64,000 bases of DNA from Phaeobacter gallaeciensis DSM 26640 (GCF_000511385.1 NC_023137.1:2921001-2985000); one strand, 5' to 3'. Shown: positions 9,017 through 21,256, numbered from the stretch's first letter. The notes: generated by a model not told the origin, from the sequence alone. Numbers and translations are program-made.

Positions 9017-9430
9017 ATGAGAGAGCAGCGCATCCGCGAGAGTTTTGCCCGCCAAACGATGATGCAGACCCTGGGCGCAGAGATCACCGATGTCGGTCAG
9101 GGCAGCGTCACCATCACCGCGCCAATCCTGCCGGGCAGCCGCCAGCAGCACGGCGTCGCCCATGCCGCTCTCAGCTTTGCCATCGGTGACAGCGCCGCAG
9201 GTTATGCCGCGCTGACCCTGATGCCGCAGGATAGCGAGGTGATGACAGCCGAGATGAAGATCAACCTTCTCGCCCCCGGCGCGGGCGACGTCCTGCGCGC
9301 CACGGGCAAGGTCATCAAACCCGGTCGCCGCCTGATCATCGTCACCGCAGAAGTCCATGCCGTAACCGGCGATGAGGAAAAGCTGATTGCGCTGTTGCAA
9401 GGCACCATGGTTCCGGTCGCCGCAGGCTGA
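9017..9430 (+). CDS. PaaI-family hotdog-fold acyl-CoA thioesterase
   Basis: 137-residue single hotdog domain. The HGVAHAALSFAIGDSAAGYA stretch matches the PaaI/YdiI active-site helix region, where the acidic residue on the helix polarises the thioester. A Shine-Dalgarno (AGAGAGGA) precedes the ATG. The gene stands alone on the + strand, converging with folD. The acyl-CoA substrate cannot be predicted; phenylacetate-pathway CoA esters are one possibility from the family name, but no paa gene is in the window. Confidence 0.85.
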   Translation: MREQRIRESFARQTMMQTLGAEITDVGQGSVTITAPILPGSRQQHGVAHAALSFAIGDSAAGYAALTLMPQDSEVMTAEMKINLLAPGAGDVLRATGKVIKPGRRLIIVTAEVHAVTGDEEKLIALLQGTMVPVAAG

Positions 9431-9461
9431 TCCGCGGGCGGTTCCCGCCTGTCACCTTTCC

Positions 9462-9495
9462 AAAAAATACTCCCGCCGGAAAGATCCGACGGGAG
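9462..9495 (-). terminator. Rho-independent terminator of folD
   Basis: Read on the - strand, 10-bp arms (CTCCCGTCGG with CCGGCGGGAG, one mismatch) around a 6-base loop are followed by TATTTTTT. It lies 42 bp past the folD stop in the convergent gap and may also stop + strand transcription from the thioesterase gene. Confidence 0.8.
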
Positions 9496-9536
9496 CAACA
9501 GATCTCCGCCATCCGCAGATGGCAGGTCAGCTCTGA

Positions 9537-10439
9537 TTAGGCGGTCAGCCCTTCCGGCTCTGCCAAGCCATTGGCGCGGCAGCAGGCGGTCACGGTATTG
9601 GCCAGCAGGCAGGCAATGGTCATCGGACCAACGCCGCCCGGCACCGGGGTGATCGCGCCTGCGCGCTCGGCGCAGCTGGCGTAATCCACATCACCCACCA
9701 GCTTCATCTTGCCTTCGCCTTTTTCCGGGGCGTCGATGCGGTTGATACCCACATCAATCACGGTGGCGCCTTCCTTGATCCAGTCACCGGGCACCATTTC
9801 CGGGCGGCCCACAGCAGCAACCACGATATCCGCGCGGCGGACAACATCCGGCAGATCCTTGGTGCGCGAATGCGCGATGGTCACGGTGCAGCTGTCGCCC
9901 AGCAGCAACTGCGCCATCGGCTTGCCAACGATGTTGGAGCGGCCAATCACAACCGCATCCATGCCCGACAGCGAGCCGTGATAGTCGCGCAGCATCATCA
10001 GGCAGCCAAGCGGCGTGCAGGGCACCATCGACTTCTGACCGGTGCCCAACAGGCCCACGTTGGAGATGTGGAACCCGTCCACGTCCTTCTCCGGCGCGAT
10101 GGAGTTGATGATCAGATCTTCGTTCAGATGGCCGGGCAGCGGCAGCTGCACCAGGATCCCGTGTACCGACGGATCCTTGTTCAGCTTATCGACAACAGCC
10201 AGCAGATCCGCCTCAGACGTATCGGCATCCAGCTTATGCTCAAAGGAGTTCATGCCAACTTCCACGGTCTGCTTGCCCTTGGAGCGCACATAGACCTGGC
10301 TTGCAGGATCTTCCCCCACCAGAACCACCGCCAGACCGGGGGTGATGTCATGCTCTTCCTTCAGCCGGGCCACGTGGCCTGCCACTTTCTCACGCACGGT
10401 GGCCGCAAAAGCCTTCCCGTCGATGATATTCGCTGCCAT
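9537..10439 (-). CDS. folD: Bifunctional methylene-THF dehydrogenase / methenyl-THF cyclohydrolase FolD
   Basis: 300 residues. FolD interconverts 5,10-methylene-, 5,10-methenyl- and 10-formyl-tetrahydrofolate in the cytosol using NADP. Signatures seen are KDVDGFH, the NAD(P)-site motif [11 protein letters not shown], and PGGVGPMT near the C-terminus. The start was placed at ATG 10439 with AGAGGAC upstream; an open frame continues to 10529 but would overlap the upstream gene. It is the last gene of the fhs-chorismate mutase-folD cluster, so this C1-folate pair likely runs formate/formaldehyde-level oxidation or purine-precursor supply. Confidence 0.97.
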   Translation of the reverse strand: MAANIIDGKAFAATVREKVAGHVARLKEEHDITPGLAVVLVGEDPASQVYVRSKGKQTVEVGMNSFEHKLDADTSEADLLAVVDKLNKDPSVHGILVQLPLPGHLNEDLIINSIAPEKDVDGFHISNVGLLGTGQKSMVPCTPLGCLMMLRDYHGSLSGMDAVVIGRSNIVGKPMAQLLLGDSCTVTIAHSRTKDLPDVVRRADIVVAAVGRPEMVPGDWIKEGATVIDVGINRIDAPEKGEGKMKLVGDVDYASCAERAGAITPVPGGVGPMTIACLLANTVTACCRANGLAEPEGLTA

Positions 10440-10479
10440 TGCTTTTGTCCTCTTGCTGCGCGCCACTTGCGGCTGCGCG

Positions 10480-10785
10480 TTACTCCTCGCGAATGACCTG
10501 TGCCTCACGGGCAATCGACCATTCCACAAGCTGGCGCCACAGGCTCTCTACCAGATCGGGATCAAGCCCCGCGGTGCTGGCTGTCATCCGGGCGTTCCTC
10601 ACAACTTCTTCGACACGGGCCGGAATGCGCGCAGGCCAGTTATTGGCCGTCTTCAGCGCGATCGCGCGGTCAATATAGCCCGCCCGTTCTGCCAGCAGGG
10701 CAATCAGCTCCCGGTCCAGCACATCGATCTGCTGCCGCAGTGCCGGCATATCGGCACAGTCCTGCGGCGGGTGTCGTTCAGTCAT
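10480..10785 (-). CDS. Chorismate mutase (AroQ-type)
   Basis: 101-residue all-helical AroQ-class domain that converts chorismate to prephenate for Phe/Tyr synthesis. Typical elements are [20 protein letters not shown] near the N-terminus and the central [18 protein letters not shown] with the family's conserved basic residues. ATG 10785 is chosen because GGAG lies 7-8 bp upstream; a TTG two codons earlier is the other option. It sits between fhs and folD with 40-57 bp gaps, an odd place for an aromatic amino-acid gene. No fused dehydratase or dehydrogenase domain is present. Confidence 0.9.
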   Translation of the reverse strand: MTERHPPQDCADMPALRQQIDVLDRELIALLAERAGYIDRAIALKTANNWPARIPARVEEVVRNARMTASTAGLDPDLVESLWRQLVEWSIAREAQVIREE

Positions 10786-10796
10786 TTTCAAACTCC

Positions 10797-10824
10797 TGCG
10801 GCCCGAGGGGGTCCCCGGGCCGCA
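10797..10824 (-). terminator. GC-rich hairpin between fhs and the chorismate mutase gene
   Basis: Perfect 8-bp arms (TGCGGCCC / GGGCCGCA) with further pairing inside the loop. The chorismate mutase Shine-Dalgarno follows at once on the - strand. There is no T run, so it may be an attenuator or an RNA-stability/processing hairpin that sets different levels for fhs and the downstream genes rather than a full terminator. Confidence 0.4.
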
Positions 10825-10842
10825 GATTGCCTATTTCAGGCC

Positions 10843-12519
10843 TTAGAACAAGCCTTCGATCTGGCCTGCGTCATTGAGGCGGATCGATTCCGATGCCGGT
10901 TTGCGGGGCAGACCCGGCATGGTCATGATCTCGCCGCAGACCACCACGATGAAGCCAGCCCCCGCGGAGAGGCGCACTTCACGGACGGGAACCGAGTGAC
11001 CGGTGGGCGCGCCGCGCAGGTTCGGATCGGTAGAGAAGGAATACTGGGTTTTCGCCATGCAGACCGGCAGGTTGCCATAGCCCGCATCTTCCCATTCTTT
11101 CAGCTGGTTGCGGATCTTCTTGTCGGCCAAAACCTCGTCGGCGCGGTAGATGCGCTTGGCGACGGTTTCGATCTTCTCAAAGAGCGGCATGTCGTCAGGG
11201 TAGATCGGCGAGAAGTTGGCCTGGCCAGCATCGACGATTTCGACAACTTTCTCTGCCAGCGGTGCGGAGCCCTCGGAGCCCAGCTCCCAGTGACGCGACA
11301 GAACCGCTTCGACACCGTGGGTGGCGCAATAGGCCTTGACCGCGTCCACTTCGGCATCAGTGTCGGTGACGAAGTGGTTGATCGCAACCACAACCGGCAC
11401 GCCGAAGGATTTGACGTTCTCGATGTGGCGACCAAGGTTGGCACAGCCGGAGTTGACCGCATCAACGTTCTCAGCGCCGAGGTCCGCCTTGGCCACGCCG
11501 CCGTTCATCTTCATCGCGCGCACGGTGGCAACCAGCACCACAGCCGACGGCGCGATGCCTGCCTTGCGGCATTTGATGTTCATGAACTTCTCGGCACCAA
11601 GGTCCGCACCAAAGCCCGCTTCGGTGACAACATAGTCAGCCACTTTCAGCGCGGTCTTGGTTGCGATGACGGAGTTACAGCCGTGTGCGATGTTCGCGAA
11701 CGGGCCACCGTGGACAAACGCCGGGTTGTTTTCCAGGGTCTGCACCAGGTTCGGCTGCATCGCGTCTTTCAGCAGCACGGTCATTGCGCCTTCTGCCTTG
11801 ATGTCGCGGCAGTAAACCGGGGTCTTGTCGCGGCGGTAGGCCACGATGATGTCGCCCAGACGCTTTTCCAGGTCCTTCAGGTCGTTGGCGAGGCAGAGGA
11901 TCGCCATCACTTCCGACGCCACGGTGATGTCAAAGCCGGTTTCCCGCGGGAAGCCGTTGGACACGCCACCCAGCGACGCCGTGATCTGGCGCAGAGCGCG
12001 GTCGTTCATATCGACAACACGACGCCATGCCACGCGACGGATGTCGATTTCGCACTCATTGCCCCAGTAGATATGGTTGTCGATCATCGCCGACAGCAGC
12101 GAGTGGGCAGAGGTGATGGCGTGGAAGTCACCGGTGAAGTGGAGGTTCATTTCCTCCATCGGAACAACCTGCGCGTAACCGCCACCTGCAGCGCCGCCCT
12201 TCATGCCGAAGTTCGGGCCGAGGCTCGCTTCGCGGATACAGATCATGGCGTTTTTGCCGATGCGGTTCAGACCGTCGCCCAGACCCACGGTGGTGGTGGT
12301 CTTACCTTCACCTGCAGGGGTCGGGTTGATCGCGGTCACCAGGATCAGCTTGCCGTCTTCCTTCGACTGCACCGAGTTGATGAAGTCCTGGCTCACCTTC
12401 GCCTTATCGTGGCCATAGGGCAGCAGATCGTCGCTGGAGATGCCGATCTTTTCACCGATTTCCTGGATCGGACGCTTCTGCGCCTCGCGGGCGATTTCGA
12501 TGTCACTCTTGTAGCTCAT
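10843..12519 (-). CDS. fhs: Formate-tetrahydrofolate ligase
   Basis: 558 residues, full length for the family. The enzyme makes 10-formyl-THF from formate, THF and ATP. The ATP-binding motif [14 protein letters not shown] lies near residues 67-80, and the family-typical [12 protein letters not shown] and [10 protein letters not shown] segments are present. It is the first gene of a - strand cluster with chorismate mutase and folD. In Roseobacters a THF-linked C1 route is used during methylated-compound (for example DMSP) catabolism; that role here is inference. About 250 bp of non-coding sequence lies upstream and must hold its promoter. Confidence 0.97.
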   Translation of the reverse strand: MSYKSDIEIAREAQKRPIQEIGEKIGISSDDLLPYGHDKAKVSQDFINSVQSKEDGKLILVTAINPTPAGEGKTTTTVGLGDGLNRIGKNAMICIREASLGPNFGMKGGAAGGGYAQVVPMEEMNLHFTGDFHAITSAHSLLSAMIDNHIYWGNECEIDIRRVAWRRVVDMNDRALRQITASLGGVSNGFPRETGFDITVASEVMAILCLANDLKDLEKRLGDIIVAYRRDKTPVYCRDIKAEGAMTVLLKDAMQPNLVQTLENNPAFVHGGPFANIAHGCNSVIATKTALKVADYVVTEAGFGADLGAEKFMNIKCRKAGIAPSAVVLVATVRAMKMNGGVAKADLGAENVDAVNSGCANLGRHIENVKSFGVPVVVAINHFVTDTDAEVDAVKAYCATHGVEAVLSRHWELGSEGSAPLAEKVVEIVDAGQANFSPIYPDDMPLFEKIETVAKRIYRADEVLADKKIRNQLKEWEDAGYGNLPVCMAKTQYSFSTDPNLRGAPTGHSVPVREVRLSAGAGFIVVVCGEIMTMPGLPRKPASESIRLNDAGQIEGLF

Positions 12520-12765
12520 GGCCGGGTTCCTGAATTATGAGGTCACGAAAATACACAGGCACAGCCGTGCCGGTTTCCCGCAAGACTTAGCCCTTCTGCG
12601 ACATTCTATGCGCGTGATTTCCGACATGATCAGGCATTGAAACGGCGTTCACTCACCCTAGGGCAGCCAAAGATTGCCAATTGTGTCAGCCCGACGCCTA
12701 TACGCAACCCAGATAGCCTGATTGCCCGACTCAAAGCCGGGCCTCAGGACAGTCTCAGTCGGGTC

Positions 12766-13344
12766 TCAGGGCGCCCAGGCTGGTTGGTCCGGCACAAACA
12801 GGCGCAGGGGATCGCCAGCTTTCAGCACGCCCGGCCGCTCCACCCAGGCCATCACCCCGCGTCGCCCGGTGGCCGCCGGTTTGAACTTCGGACCAAAGCC
12901 TGCGTGATCCTTCTCGATCTCCTTGGCCGGGAAAATGCAGGGCCGGTTTTCAATATCCACCGTCAGCGTCACCCCGTCTGGCCCTTGCAAGCGGCTGGAG
13001 GGCGGCAGATGGCTGAGGTCGGGAATACCGCGCAGCACCAGCGTCGCCCCGAGGTGAATCGGGTCAATCCGCTCCAGCCCCATATCCGCAGCGATCAGCG
13101 CCAGCTCTTCCTCCGACAGGATGCTGATTTGGCGGAGGTTGCGGATCTCCGTGCCCTCGGGGTGCAGGTTGCGCACCCGCACACAGGACGCCCGCAAGGC
13201 GCCCTCGTGGCGCTCCCCCGCGATCCCGTCAAAGCCCAGCGTCAGCTGATCCTGCGGCTCGGACCGCAGCCCCCCGGTGGCCGCCGGAACATAGCCGATC
13301 CATGTCACCTCTCCCTGAAACTCGGTTTCGCGCATCACTGGCAT
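12766..13344 (-). CDS. MOSC domain-containing protein
   Basis: 192-residue stand-alone MOSC (molybdenum cofactor sulfurase C-terminal) beta-barrel protein. The RNLRQISILSEEEL motif and the segment around SCVRVRN and GEGDE-like positions fit the YiiM/MOSC family. Such proteins handle sulfur or N-hydroxylated substrates near molybdoenzymes, but the exact reaction is unknown. A strong Shine-Dalgarno (GGAGG) lies 7 bp before the ATG. It is monocistronic between ftsH and fhs; no molybdenum-cofactor gene is adjacent. Confidence 0.82.
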   Translation of the reverse strand: MPVMRETEFQGEVTWIGYVPAATGGLRSEPQDQLTLGFDGIAGERHEGALRASCVRVRNLHPEGTEIRNLRQISILSEEELALIAADMGLERIDPIHLGATLVLRGIPDLSHLPPSSRLQGPDGVTLTVDIENRPCIFPAKEIEKDHAGFGPKFKPAATGRRGVMAWVERPGVLKAGDPLRLFVPDQPAWAP

Positions 13345-13465
13345 GGGGCATCCTCCACTGCAAAATATCCTGACAAATCAGCGTCACCATAGGCACGCGC
13401 CCTCTGTCTGACCAGCCCCGGAACAGCCTGTATGATGCCCTGTCCGCCTATCAAAATCAGCGCAT

Positions 13466-13498
13466 CAAAAAACCCGGCCACCTGTTGGGTGACCGGGT
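13466..13498 (-). terminator. Rho-independent terminator of ftsH
   Basis: On the - strand an 11-bp interrupted stem (ACCCGG and CACC pairing, one mismatch between) is followed by six T residues. It lies 32 bp beyond the ftsH stop and closes the long tol/tilS/ftsH block. Confidence 0.85.
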
Positions 13499-13529
13499 CT
13501 GATTGTGCAGCACTGCGAATGCCTTACCG

Positions 13530-15440
<1,911 letters not shown>

Positions 15441-15517
15441 GGAAAGTCTCCCAATATGCGAGGCGCACCTGGAAGGCCGCCTTCGTTGCCTCTAAAATAG
15501 GGATACTTCACTGAGGT

Positions 15518-16780
15518 TCAATGCGATAAAAGAGCTGTGAAGAACTCTTCGCTGTTCTGGACCAGTTCTGCGGTCCATCCATTGCCATTTCCCGCCAATG
15601 GGGCGGCAATCAGCTCATCCTGTTTCCACACCGCCGGCGTCGCCTGTAAAACTGCGCCGGGTACCTCGGCCTGACGCCAGTCAGGGCAATGCAGCAAACC
15701 CTCCGGTCCCAGCGCGCGCACCTCATGGCCTTTGACTTCTCCGCCGAAAACCCGCCAGCGCCCGTCCCAGATTTTGCCCGGCAGCGCCACCTCTTCGGCC
15801 ACTGGTTTATATTCGCGGCAAACCCAAGTACGCTGTTTCCGGGTGATCATCCGGCAGCCCCCAAGGGTGAAGGACCCACCATGGCGCACCGCGTCGCGCG
15901 CCTTGACCATCGGATCCCGTCGCGGCGGATGCACCGCCCCGCTGACCCATTGCACCGTCCGTACCAGCAACCGATGGGCAATCTCATCCGGCAGAGTGCG
16001 GAACTGTCGTTGGTCAATCACAATCGCGCCATCGCGCACCTCGGCCATATCTCGGGCGGCCAGAAACGTATACCAATCCAGCGCTTCGCGGGCGGCGCCC
16101 ATATTGCGCGCCACGGCCGCAAGCCGCTCCACCGTCAACCCCAACGGTGCCAGCGCGTCCATTGCCTGACGCACCCTGACCCGTTCGAACCGCGCATCTT
16201 CATTGCTCGGATCCTCGACCCAGTCGCAATCACGGGCGCGCAGATAGTCACGCAGCTCTTCGCGTGTGACCTCCAACAACGGGCGCAGCAGCGTCACCCC
16301 CTCCATTGCCCGGCTGCGCGACATGGCCGACAGGCCAGAGACACCCGACGACCGGCCCAGCCGCATCAGCAGCGTTTCGGCCTGATCATCCGCCGTATGC
16401 CCCAGCGCAACAGTGGAGATGTCATTCAACTGCGCCCAGGAGGTCAGCAGCGCATAGCGCGCAATGCGCGCCTGTTCCTGCAAATTGCCCGCCTGCCCTG
16501 CCGTCGGGCGGTCACACCATTGCAGGATGTCGTGGGCCATGCCCAGTTTGGCAGCGGCCCCCGCAACCATCTGCGCCTCCGCGCCGGAGGTCGGGCGCAA
16601 CCCGTGGTCCACAGTCGCGACACAGATCTCAACACCAACATCGGCAAAACACTCATGCAGCAGATGCATGAGCGCCATCGAATCACCCCCACCCGAAACC
16701 GCGACCCCCAGCCTCGCAGGCAGGGCAGATCGGAACTGCTCCTGCACGATGGCCAGGATATCCCGGTCGGGGCGGGTCAA
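15518..16780 (-). CDS. tilS: tRNA(Ile)-lysidine synthetase
   Basis: 420-residue N-type ATP pyrophosphatase that modifies C34 of tRNA-Ile(CAU) to lysidine so that it reads AUA. The PP-loop SGGGDS is at about 29-34. GHTADDQAETLLMRLGRSSG is the family's conserved segment. The C-terminal half is divergent, as usual. The start is TTG, overlapping the cpoB stop by 4 bases (TTGA), which implies translational coupling to the tol operon. The tilS-ftsH order is conserved in many alphaproteobacteria. Confidence 0.95.
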   Translation of the reverse strand: MTRPDRDILAIVQEQFRSALPARLGVAVSGGGDSMALMHLLHECFADVGVEICVATVDHGLRPTSGAEAQMVAGAAAKLGMAHDILQWCDRPTAGQAGNLQEQARIARYALLTSWAQLNDISTVALGHTADDQAETLLMRLGRSSGVSGLSAMSRSRAMEGVTLLRPLLEVTREELRDYLRARDCDWVEDPSNEDARFERVRVRQAMDALAPLGLTVERLAAVARNMGAAREALDWYTFLAARDMAEVRDGAIVIDQRQFRTLPDEIAHRLLVRTVQWVSGAVHPPRRDPMVKARDAVRHGGSFTLGGCRMITRKQRTWVCREYKPVAEEVALPGKIWDGRWRVFGGEVKGHEVRALGPEGLLHCPDWRQAEVPGAVLQATPAVWKQDELIAAPLAGNGNGWTAELVQNSEEFFTALLSH

Positions 16781-17619
16781 TTGCAGGCCAGTTTGGTGCG
16801 CTCGGCCTCCGCTGCGGCGGTCTCGGCGGCGCCGGGGAAGCGACTGCCAACCTCGGCGAGGGTCACGCAGGCCTGGCTGGTCTGTCCCAGGCGCCCCAAC
16901 GCGGCGCCCAGTTCAAACAGGGCTTTTGGCGCGGTCTCGCCCGTCGCATTGCCAGAGAAGGACGCCAGATAGGCCCGTGCGGCCTCACGGGTATCGCCCA
17001 AGCCGTCCAACGCCTTGCCACGGTTATATTCCACCGCAGCCGCCAGAGGGCTGCCGGGATAAGCCTGCGTGAAGGCTGCAAATTTCTCCGCCGCCTCCTG
17101 ATAGGCGCCACTGTCGAGCGCAGCCTTGGCGGCATCGAAATCCGCCTGTTCCCCGACCGCCAGCTCAGAGGTGGTATCAACTGCGGTGCCCGGCGTCGCG
17201 GGCAGGGTCGGCGCGCCGCCTTCGGGCAGGTCCCCACCACCAAGCGTGGTGGTCTCCCCCAGCTGCGAGATATCGCCGCCTTCCAGCTCAACCAGCCGGA
17301 ACTCAAGATCACCGATCCGGTTGGTGCCATCCTGCACCACGCGATCGACCCGGTAAGACAGCTGTTCCGTCTGTGCAGTCAAACGCTGCAGCTCTGCCTC
17401 AATGGCGCTGACACGGTCCAGCACGCTGTCACCCGTCACGTTGGTCTGCGGGCTGCCGGTGGTCGACATCTCCCGCTTCAATCGCTGAATTTCAACGTGC
17501 AGAACCGTCAGCTCCTGACGGATATCGGCAAGCGTCTGTTCATCCTGTGCCCGCGCCATCAGCGGCGGCATGGCCAGCACCAGCGCAAGGGCGGCAATCG
17601 CAAAAGGACGCAGTTGCAT
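16777..17619 (-). CDS. cpoB: Tol-Pal system protein CpoB/YbgF
   Basis: 280-residue periplasmic protein. The signal peptide is about 1-24 (cleavage after MARA). An N-terminal coiled-coil trimerisation segment (about 27-110, heptad pattern with IQRLKREM and IEAELQRLTAQTEQL) and three TPRs (about 165-275) follow. CpoB coordinates outer-membrane constriction with peptidoglycan synthesis at division. It directly follows pal (6 bp) and overlaps tilS. The linker between coiled coil and TPRs is Gly/Pro/Thr-rich and longer than in E. coli. Confidence 0.93.
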   Translation of the reverse strand: MQLRPFAIAALALVLAMPPLMARAQDEQTLADIRQELTVLHVEIQRLKREMSTTGSPQTNVTGDSVLDRVSAIEAELQRLTAQTEQLSYRVDRVVQDGTNRIGDLEFRLVELEGGDISQLGETTTLGGGDLPEGGAPTLPATPGTAVDTTSELAVGEQADFDAAKAALDSGAYQEAAEKFAAFTQAYPGSPLAAAVEYNRGKALDGLGDTREAARAYLASFSGNATGETAPKALFELGAALGRLGQTSQACVTLAEVGSRFPGAAETAAAEAERTKLACN

Positions 17620-17625
17620 GATCGC

Positions 17626-18135
17626 TTACCCCGTCAGGCCACCCGCCAGCACGGTGACCGCGCGACGGTTCTTGGTGTAGCAGGCCTCGTTCGAGCAGAT
17701 CTCCAGCGGGCGTTCCTTGCCAAAGCTGACAACCTGCAGACGGTTGCCCGCCACCCCTTGCGACAGGAGGTATTCCCGCGCGGCATTGGCGCGGCGCGCC
17801 CCGAGGGCGAGGTTATATTCCCGCGTGCCCTGCTCATCCGCGTGGCCTTCGATGGTGACCACATAATCCGGGTTTGCAGTCAGCCAGCGCGCCTGCCCCT
17901 GCAGGACGCTTTGTGCGGCGGGCGACAGCGTCGATTGGTCTACGGCAAACAACACCCGATCGCCAACAGTTTGCTGGAAATAGGCCGGACTGCTGGGATC
18001 AAGCTGTCCCGCGGCGCCTGCGCCCGCTCCCGCACCGGAGCCATTGCCCCCAGCCGTGTCGTCCCAAGGATTGCCTGCACAGGCACTCAGTCCCAATGCC
18101 GCTGCCACCAGCATTGCTTTTGTCAAACCACTCAT
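17626..18135 (-). CDS. pal: Peptidoglycan-associated lipoprotein Pal
   Basis: 169-residue outer-membrane lipoprotein. The lipobox LSAC has its lipidated Cys at 19. A Gly/Ala-rich linker (about 25-45) leads to an OmpA-like peptidoglycan-binding domain (about 60-165) with EGHADEQGTREYNLALGARR, the DAP-binding signature. Pal ties the outer membrane to peptidoglycan and is relocated to the septum by TolB release. It lies between tolB (121 bp gap) and cpoB (6 bp gap). Length and motifs are normal. Confidence 0.97.
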   Translation of the reverse strand: MSGLTKAMLVAAALGLSACAGNPWDDTAGGNGSGAGAGAGAAGQLDPSSPAYFQQTVGDRVLFAVDQSTLSPAAQSVLQGQARWLTANPDYVVTIEGHADEQGTREYNLALGARRANAAREYLLSQGVAGNRLQVVSFGKERPLEICSNEACYTKNRRAVTVLAGGLTG

Positions 18136-18256
18136 GATGTCCGCCTCGTCCCGTTTCCATATCTTGCACCAGATTTATCACAGCGCTGATGCCGCTGCCA
18201 CTTTGGTCTTTGGTTCTGGCGCGCGCGTCAGGCCGGCATGGCAGACGCGCGACACC

Positions 18257-19597
18257 TCAGTTCTGCAGCGGTGACCACGCCGGGTCTGATGCGCCATCCG
18301 GGGTGCGCACCGGTTTCAGATTGCGCCCTGACACATCCACTGAATAAAGCAGAGCCCGACCGCTGGCGCCCTGGGTCTCACGGGTGAACATGATCACCCG
18401 ACCATTGGGCGACCAGGTTGGCCCTTCATCCAGAAAAGACGCCGTCAAAAGACGTTCCTCGCTGCCATCGGTGCGCATTACACCGATATGGAACCGCCCC
18501 TTGTTCTGCTTGGTGAAGGCAATCATGTCGCCACGCGGTGACCACACCGGCGTACCGTAGCGCCCGGCGCCAAAGCTAATCCGTCGGGCCTCACCGCCGG
18601 TGGCCGCCATCACATAAAGCTGCGGCGCGCCGGAGCGATCGCTTTCAAAAACAATCTGGCTGCCATCCGGCGAAAACGACGGGGCTGTTTCAATCGACGG
18701 CGCACTGGTCAGGCGGGTGCGGGCACCGGTGTCGATATTCATGGTGAAGATATCGGTATTGCCGCCTTGCGACTGCGAATAAACCACGGTGCGCCCATCC
18801 GGGGCAAAGCGCGGTGCAAAACTCATGATGCCGTTGTCCGTCGACAGCACCCGACGCTGAACGCTGCCCACATCCAGCACATGGATCTGGGGAAAGCCGC
18901 TTTCATAACTGGTATAAAGCACCCGGTCACCGGTGGGGGAGAACCGCGGCGCCAGTACAATGGAGGCGCTGTTGGTCAAATACTGCACATTGGCGCCGTC
19001 GTAATCCATGATCGCCAAGCGCTTGCGCCGGTCATTCTTCGGACCGCTTTCGGAGACAAACACCACCCGGCTGTCGAAATAGCCGCTCTCACCGGTGATG
19101 CGACTGTAGATCACATCCGCCACCTTATGCGCCATGCGCCGCCAGCCATCGGTGGTGCCGGAAAATTGCAGCCCGGTGCCAAGTTCTTTCTCCGCAAAGA
19201 CATCATAGCCCCGGAACCGCACTGTCAGACGGTTGCCATTGACGCTGAGCGCGCCGGTGATCAGCGCCTGCGCATTCACAGCCTTCCAGTCGGCATAAGA
19301 CACGGCGGCGTCAAAATCGGTGACTTTGGAGATATGGGCAGAGGCAGGCACCTCGCGAAACAGGCCTGTTCCGCTCAGATCTGCTGCGATCACCCGCGAA
19401 ATGTCGCGTGCCAATTCAGCCGCAGCAGGGGTTTCGGGCACGAAGCCCGGCACCGCATAGGGCAAGGGTTCGATCACCCCGTCGGTGATTTCGATCCGCA
19501 AGGGGCCATCCTGTGCCTGCGCAGGCAGAGCAGACGTCATCACCGCCGCTCCCAGCAGGGTCGCGCCCATCACAAGCGTTGCCAGATATGTCCTCAT
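18257..19597 (-). CDS. tolB: Tol-Pal translocation protein TolB
   Basis: 446-residue periplasmic protein. It has a Sec signal peptide (cleavage near AQAQD, about residue 28), an N-terminal alpha/beta domain (about 30-165) and a six-bladed beta-propeller whose WD/PD40-like repeats are visible as [28 protein letters not shown] and [11 protein letters not shown]. TolB binds Pal and is retrieved by TolA using the proton-motive force. Its ATG overlaps the tolA stop by 4 bases (ATGA), so the two are coupled. Confidence 0.97.
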   Translation of the reverse strand: MRTYLATLVMGATLLGAAVMTSALPAQAQDGPLRIEITDGVIEPLPYAVPGFVPETPAAAELARDISRVIAADLSGTGLFREVPASAHISKVTDFDAAVSYADWKAVNAQALITGALSVNGNRLTVRFRGYDVFAEKELGTGLQFSGTTDGWRRMAHKVADVIYSRITGESGYFDSRVVFVSESGPKNDRRKRLAIMDYDGANVQYLTNSASIVLAPRFSPTGDRVLYTSYESGFPQIHVLDVGSVQRRVLSTDNGIMSFAPRFAPDGRTVVYSQSQGGNTDIFTMNIDTGARTRLTSAPSIETAPSFSPDGSQIVFESDRSGAPQLYVMAATGGEARRISFGAGRYGTPVWSPRGDMIAFTKQNKGRFHIGVMRTDGSEERLLTASFLDEGPTWSPNGRVIMFTRETQGASGRALLYSVDVSGRNLKPVRTPDGASDPAWSPLQN

Positions 19598-20751
19598 TTG
19601 ATCCGCATCCTTTCGGGATTGAAGGTCATTTCGATATTACGCCATTGCGCATATTTGTCAGACGGAAGTTGGAAGCCGCGCGCACCACAGCGCAAAATCG
19701 CCCGTCGCGCCGCGCCAAAGGCCTGATTGGCCGCCGAGCCTGACCCACCAGTGCTGGACAACATCCGAATGCTGCCCTCCTCCGGGCGGCCATCCTGTGT
19801 CAGTGCGACGGAGACCACAACGGTGGTGCGCAGCGCCTCCGACGACAGCGAGCCGACGTTCCAGCATTGCTGCACCGCGACCCGCAACGCGTCTTTCTCA
19901 CCGCTGGTCAGCGGCGGGCCGGAGGGTTCCGGCGCTTCCACCTCGCCGCCACCAGCGAGGGCTGCGGCCAAAGCATCCTCCACCGCATCCGCACGGTCCG
20001 GGGTTGGATCGGTTGCGGGTTCAACAGGTTCCGGCTCCGGCTCAGATTCGGGCTCAGGTTCGGGCTGGGCCGCTGGCGTGGGTCGATCCGGTCGCCGCCG
20101 CGGGCGCAGAGACTGCGCCGGGGCCGCACTGGCAACCTGCTCGGTCTCCGCCTCGACTTCTTCGGTCACGATCCGGTCATTGGCCGCCGCCTCGGCGGTG
20201 GCCTGCTGGGCCTCCTGTGCAGGCTCGGTGCCGACCTCATCGGACACTTCAGGCTGCGCCACATCGGCAATCTGCGTGTCCGGTTCCGGCGGTGCAACAG
20301 GTGTTGGCGCAACCCGGTCAACCGGACGCAACTGCGGGCGTTCGGTCAGCTGCGGTGTCACAGTCGTCGCATCAGGCACATCCGGTGGCGATGGCGCGGC
20401 CACCGGTGGCGTCGGCTCGACCGGCTGCGGTTCGGGTCGCTCGCTCAGCTCGGCATCCGGCTCTGGCGGTGTCACGGGTTCAGGTCGGCTGATCTGCGGC
20501 TCCGGGTCCGGCTCTGGCGGGGGTGTCACCTCCGGCGCGGGATCCGGGTCTGGTTGGCTCAGATCACCGGCCGTATCCGCCACCACTGGCGCGGCACGCT
20601 GCTGGCTCAGCTTGGCAAACTCCTCCGAACTGATCAGCGCCACATCCTGCACCGCCAAAGGCAGTGGCTCAGACGGGAACCAGGCGCCAAACACGACCCA
20701 GCCCGCCAGCAGTGCGTGGCCTGCAACAGAGATCTTGGTTCCGGTCTGCAC
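19594..20751 (-). CDS. tolA: TolA-like proline/glutamate-rich energy-transducing protein
   Basis: About 385 residues. One N-terminal TM (about 8-26) is followed by a long low-complexity Pro/Glu/Val/Ala periplasmic linker with PEPEPE-type repeats (about 60-270) and a compact C-terminal TolA/TonB-like domain (about 285-385, [19 protein letters not shown]). The linker is Pro-rich rather than the Ala/Lys helix of E. coli TolA, a common alphaproteobacterial variant. A frame is open to 20817, but that would overlap tolR by 53 bases; GTG 20751, 13 bp after the tolR stop with GGGG upstream, is preferred. Confidence 0.85.
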   Translation of the reverse strand: MQTGTKISVAGHALLAGWVVFGAWFPSEPLPLAVQDVALISSEEFAKLSQQRAAPVVADTAGDLSQPDPDPAPEVTPPPEPDPEPQISRPEPVTPPEPDAELSERPEPQPVEPTPPVAAPSPPDVPDATTVTPQLTERPQLRPVDRVAPTPVAPPEPDTQIADVAQPEVSDEVGTEPAQEAQQATAEAAANDRIVTEEVEAETEQVASAAPAQSLRPRRRPDRPTPAAQPEPEPESEPEPEPVEPATDPTPDRADAVEDALAAALAGGGEVEAPEPSGPPLTSGEKDALRVAVQQCWNVGSLSSEALRTTVVVSVALTQDGRPEEGSIRMLSSTGGSGSAANQAFGAARRAILRCGARGFQLPSDKYAQWRNIEMTFNPERMRIK

Positions 20752-20764
20752 ACCCGTGCCCCGC

Positions 20765-21253
20765 CTATTGCCCGCCGTCGTCGACGGCCCGCCCGTCAAG
20801 GCTCGGGCCACCCACATCGGTCACCAGCCCAACGCTGGAGAAGCCACCGGCGTTCAGCGCGCCCATCACCTGCATCACCGCCTCATAGGGGATCGCCCCA
20901 TCCGCGCGCAGGAACACCTGATCGGAGGACCGCTCCGCTGCGATGGCGCGCAATTTGGCGATCAGCTCATCCGGGGCCACCGGTGTGGTCTGGATCTGGA
21001 TCTCACCACTGGCGGTCATGGTCACGGTCAGTGGCTCTTCCTCATCCCCGGGCAAGGCCCCGGCGGCGGTCTTCGGCAGCTCCACAGGCACACCCACGGT
21101 CATCAAGGGGGCGGCCACCATGAAGATGATCAGCAAAACCAGCATCACATCGACAAAGGGCGTGACGTTGATTTCCGCCATCGGCCGGGCGCGGCTGCGC
21201 CGCCTGCCGCGACGCCGCCCGTTGGCGGCATTGGGTTGAACCGAGGCCCCCAT
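20765..21253 (-). CDS. tolR: ExbD/TolR family proton-channel subunit
   Basis: 162 residues. An Arg-rich cytoplasmic N-terminus leads to the signature INVTPFVDVMLVLLIIFMV. The single TM (about 33-53) carries the proton-relay aspartate (FVDVM), and a periplasmic dimerisation domain follows. With TolQ it forms the PMF-driven motor that energises TolA. It starts 3 bp after tolQ. An aspartate-containing TM and the tolQ neighbour separate it from unrelated small membrane proteins. Confidence 0.95.
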   Translation of the reverse strand: MGASVQPNAANGRRRGRRRSRARPMAEINVTPFVDVMLVLLIIFMVAAPLMTVGVPVELPKTAAGALPGDEEEPLTVTMTASGEIQIQTTPVAPDELIAKLRAIAAERSSDQVFLRADGAIPYEAVMQVMGALNAGGFSSVGLVTDVGGPSLDGRAVDDGGQ

Positions 21254-21256
21254 GGA

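Noticed and set aside
10342..12540. 732-codon + strand frame opposite fhs, and similar long frames opposite tolA (19727-21547), ftsH (13503-15500) and gcvP (52538-54613)
   Set aside because: All mirror strongly supported genes on the - strand; no recognised domains and no start signals.
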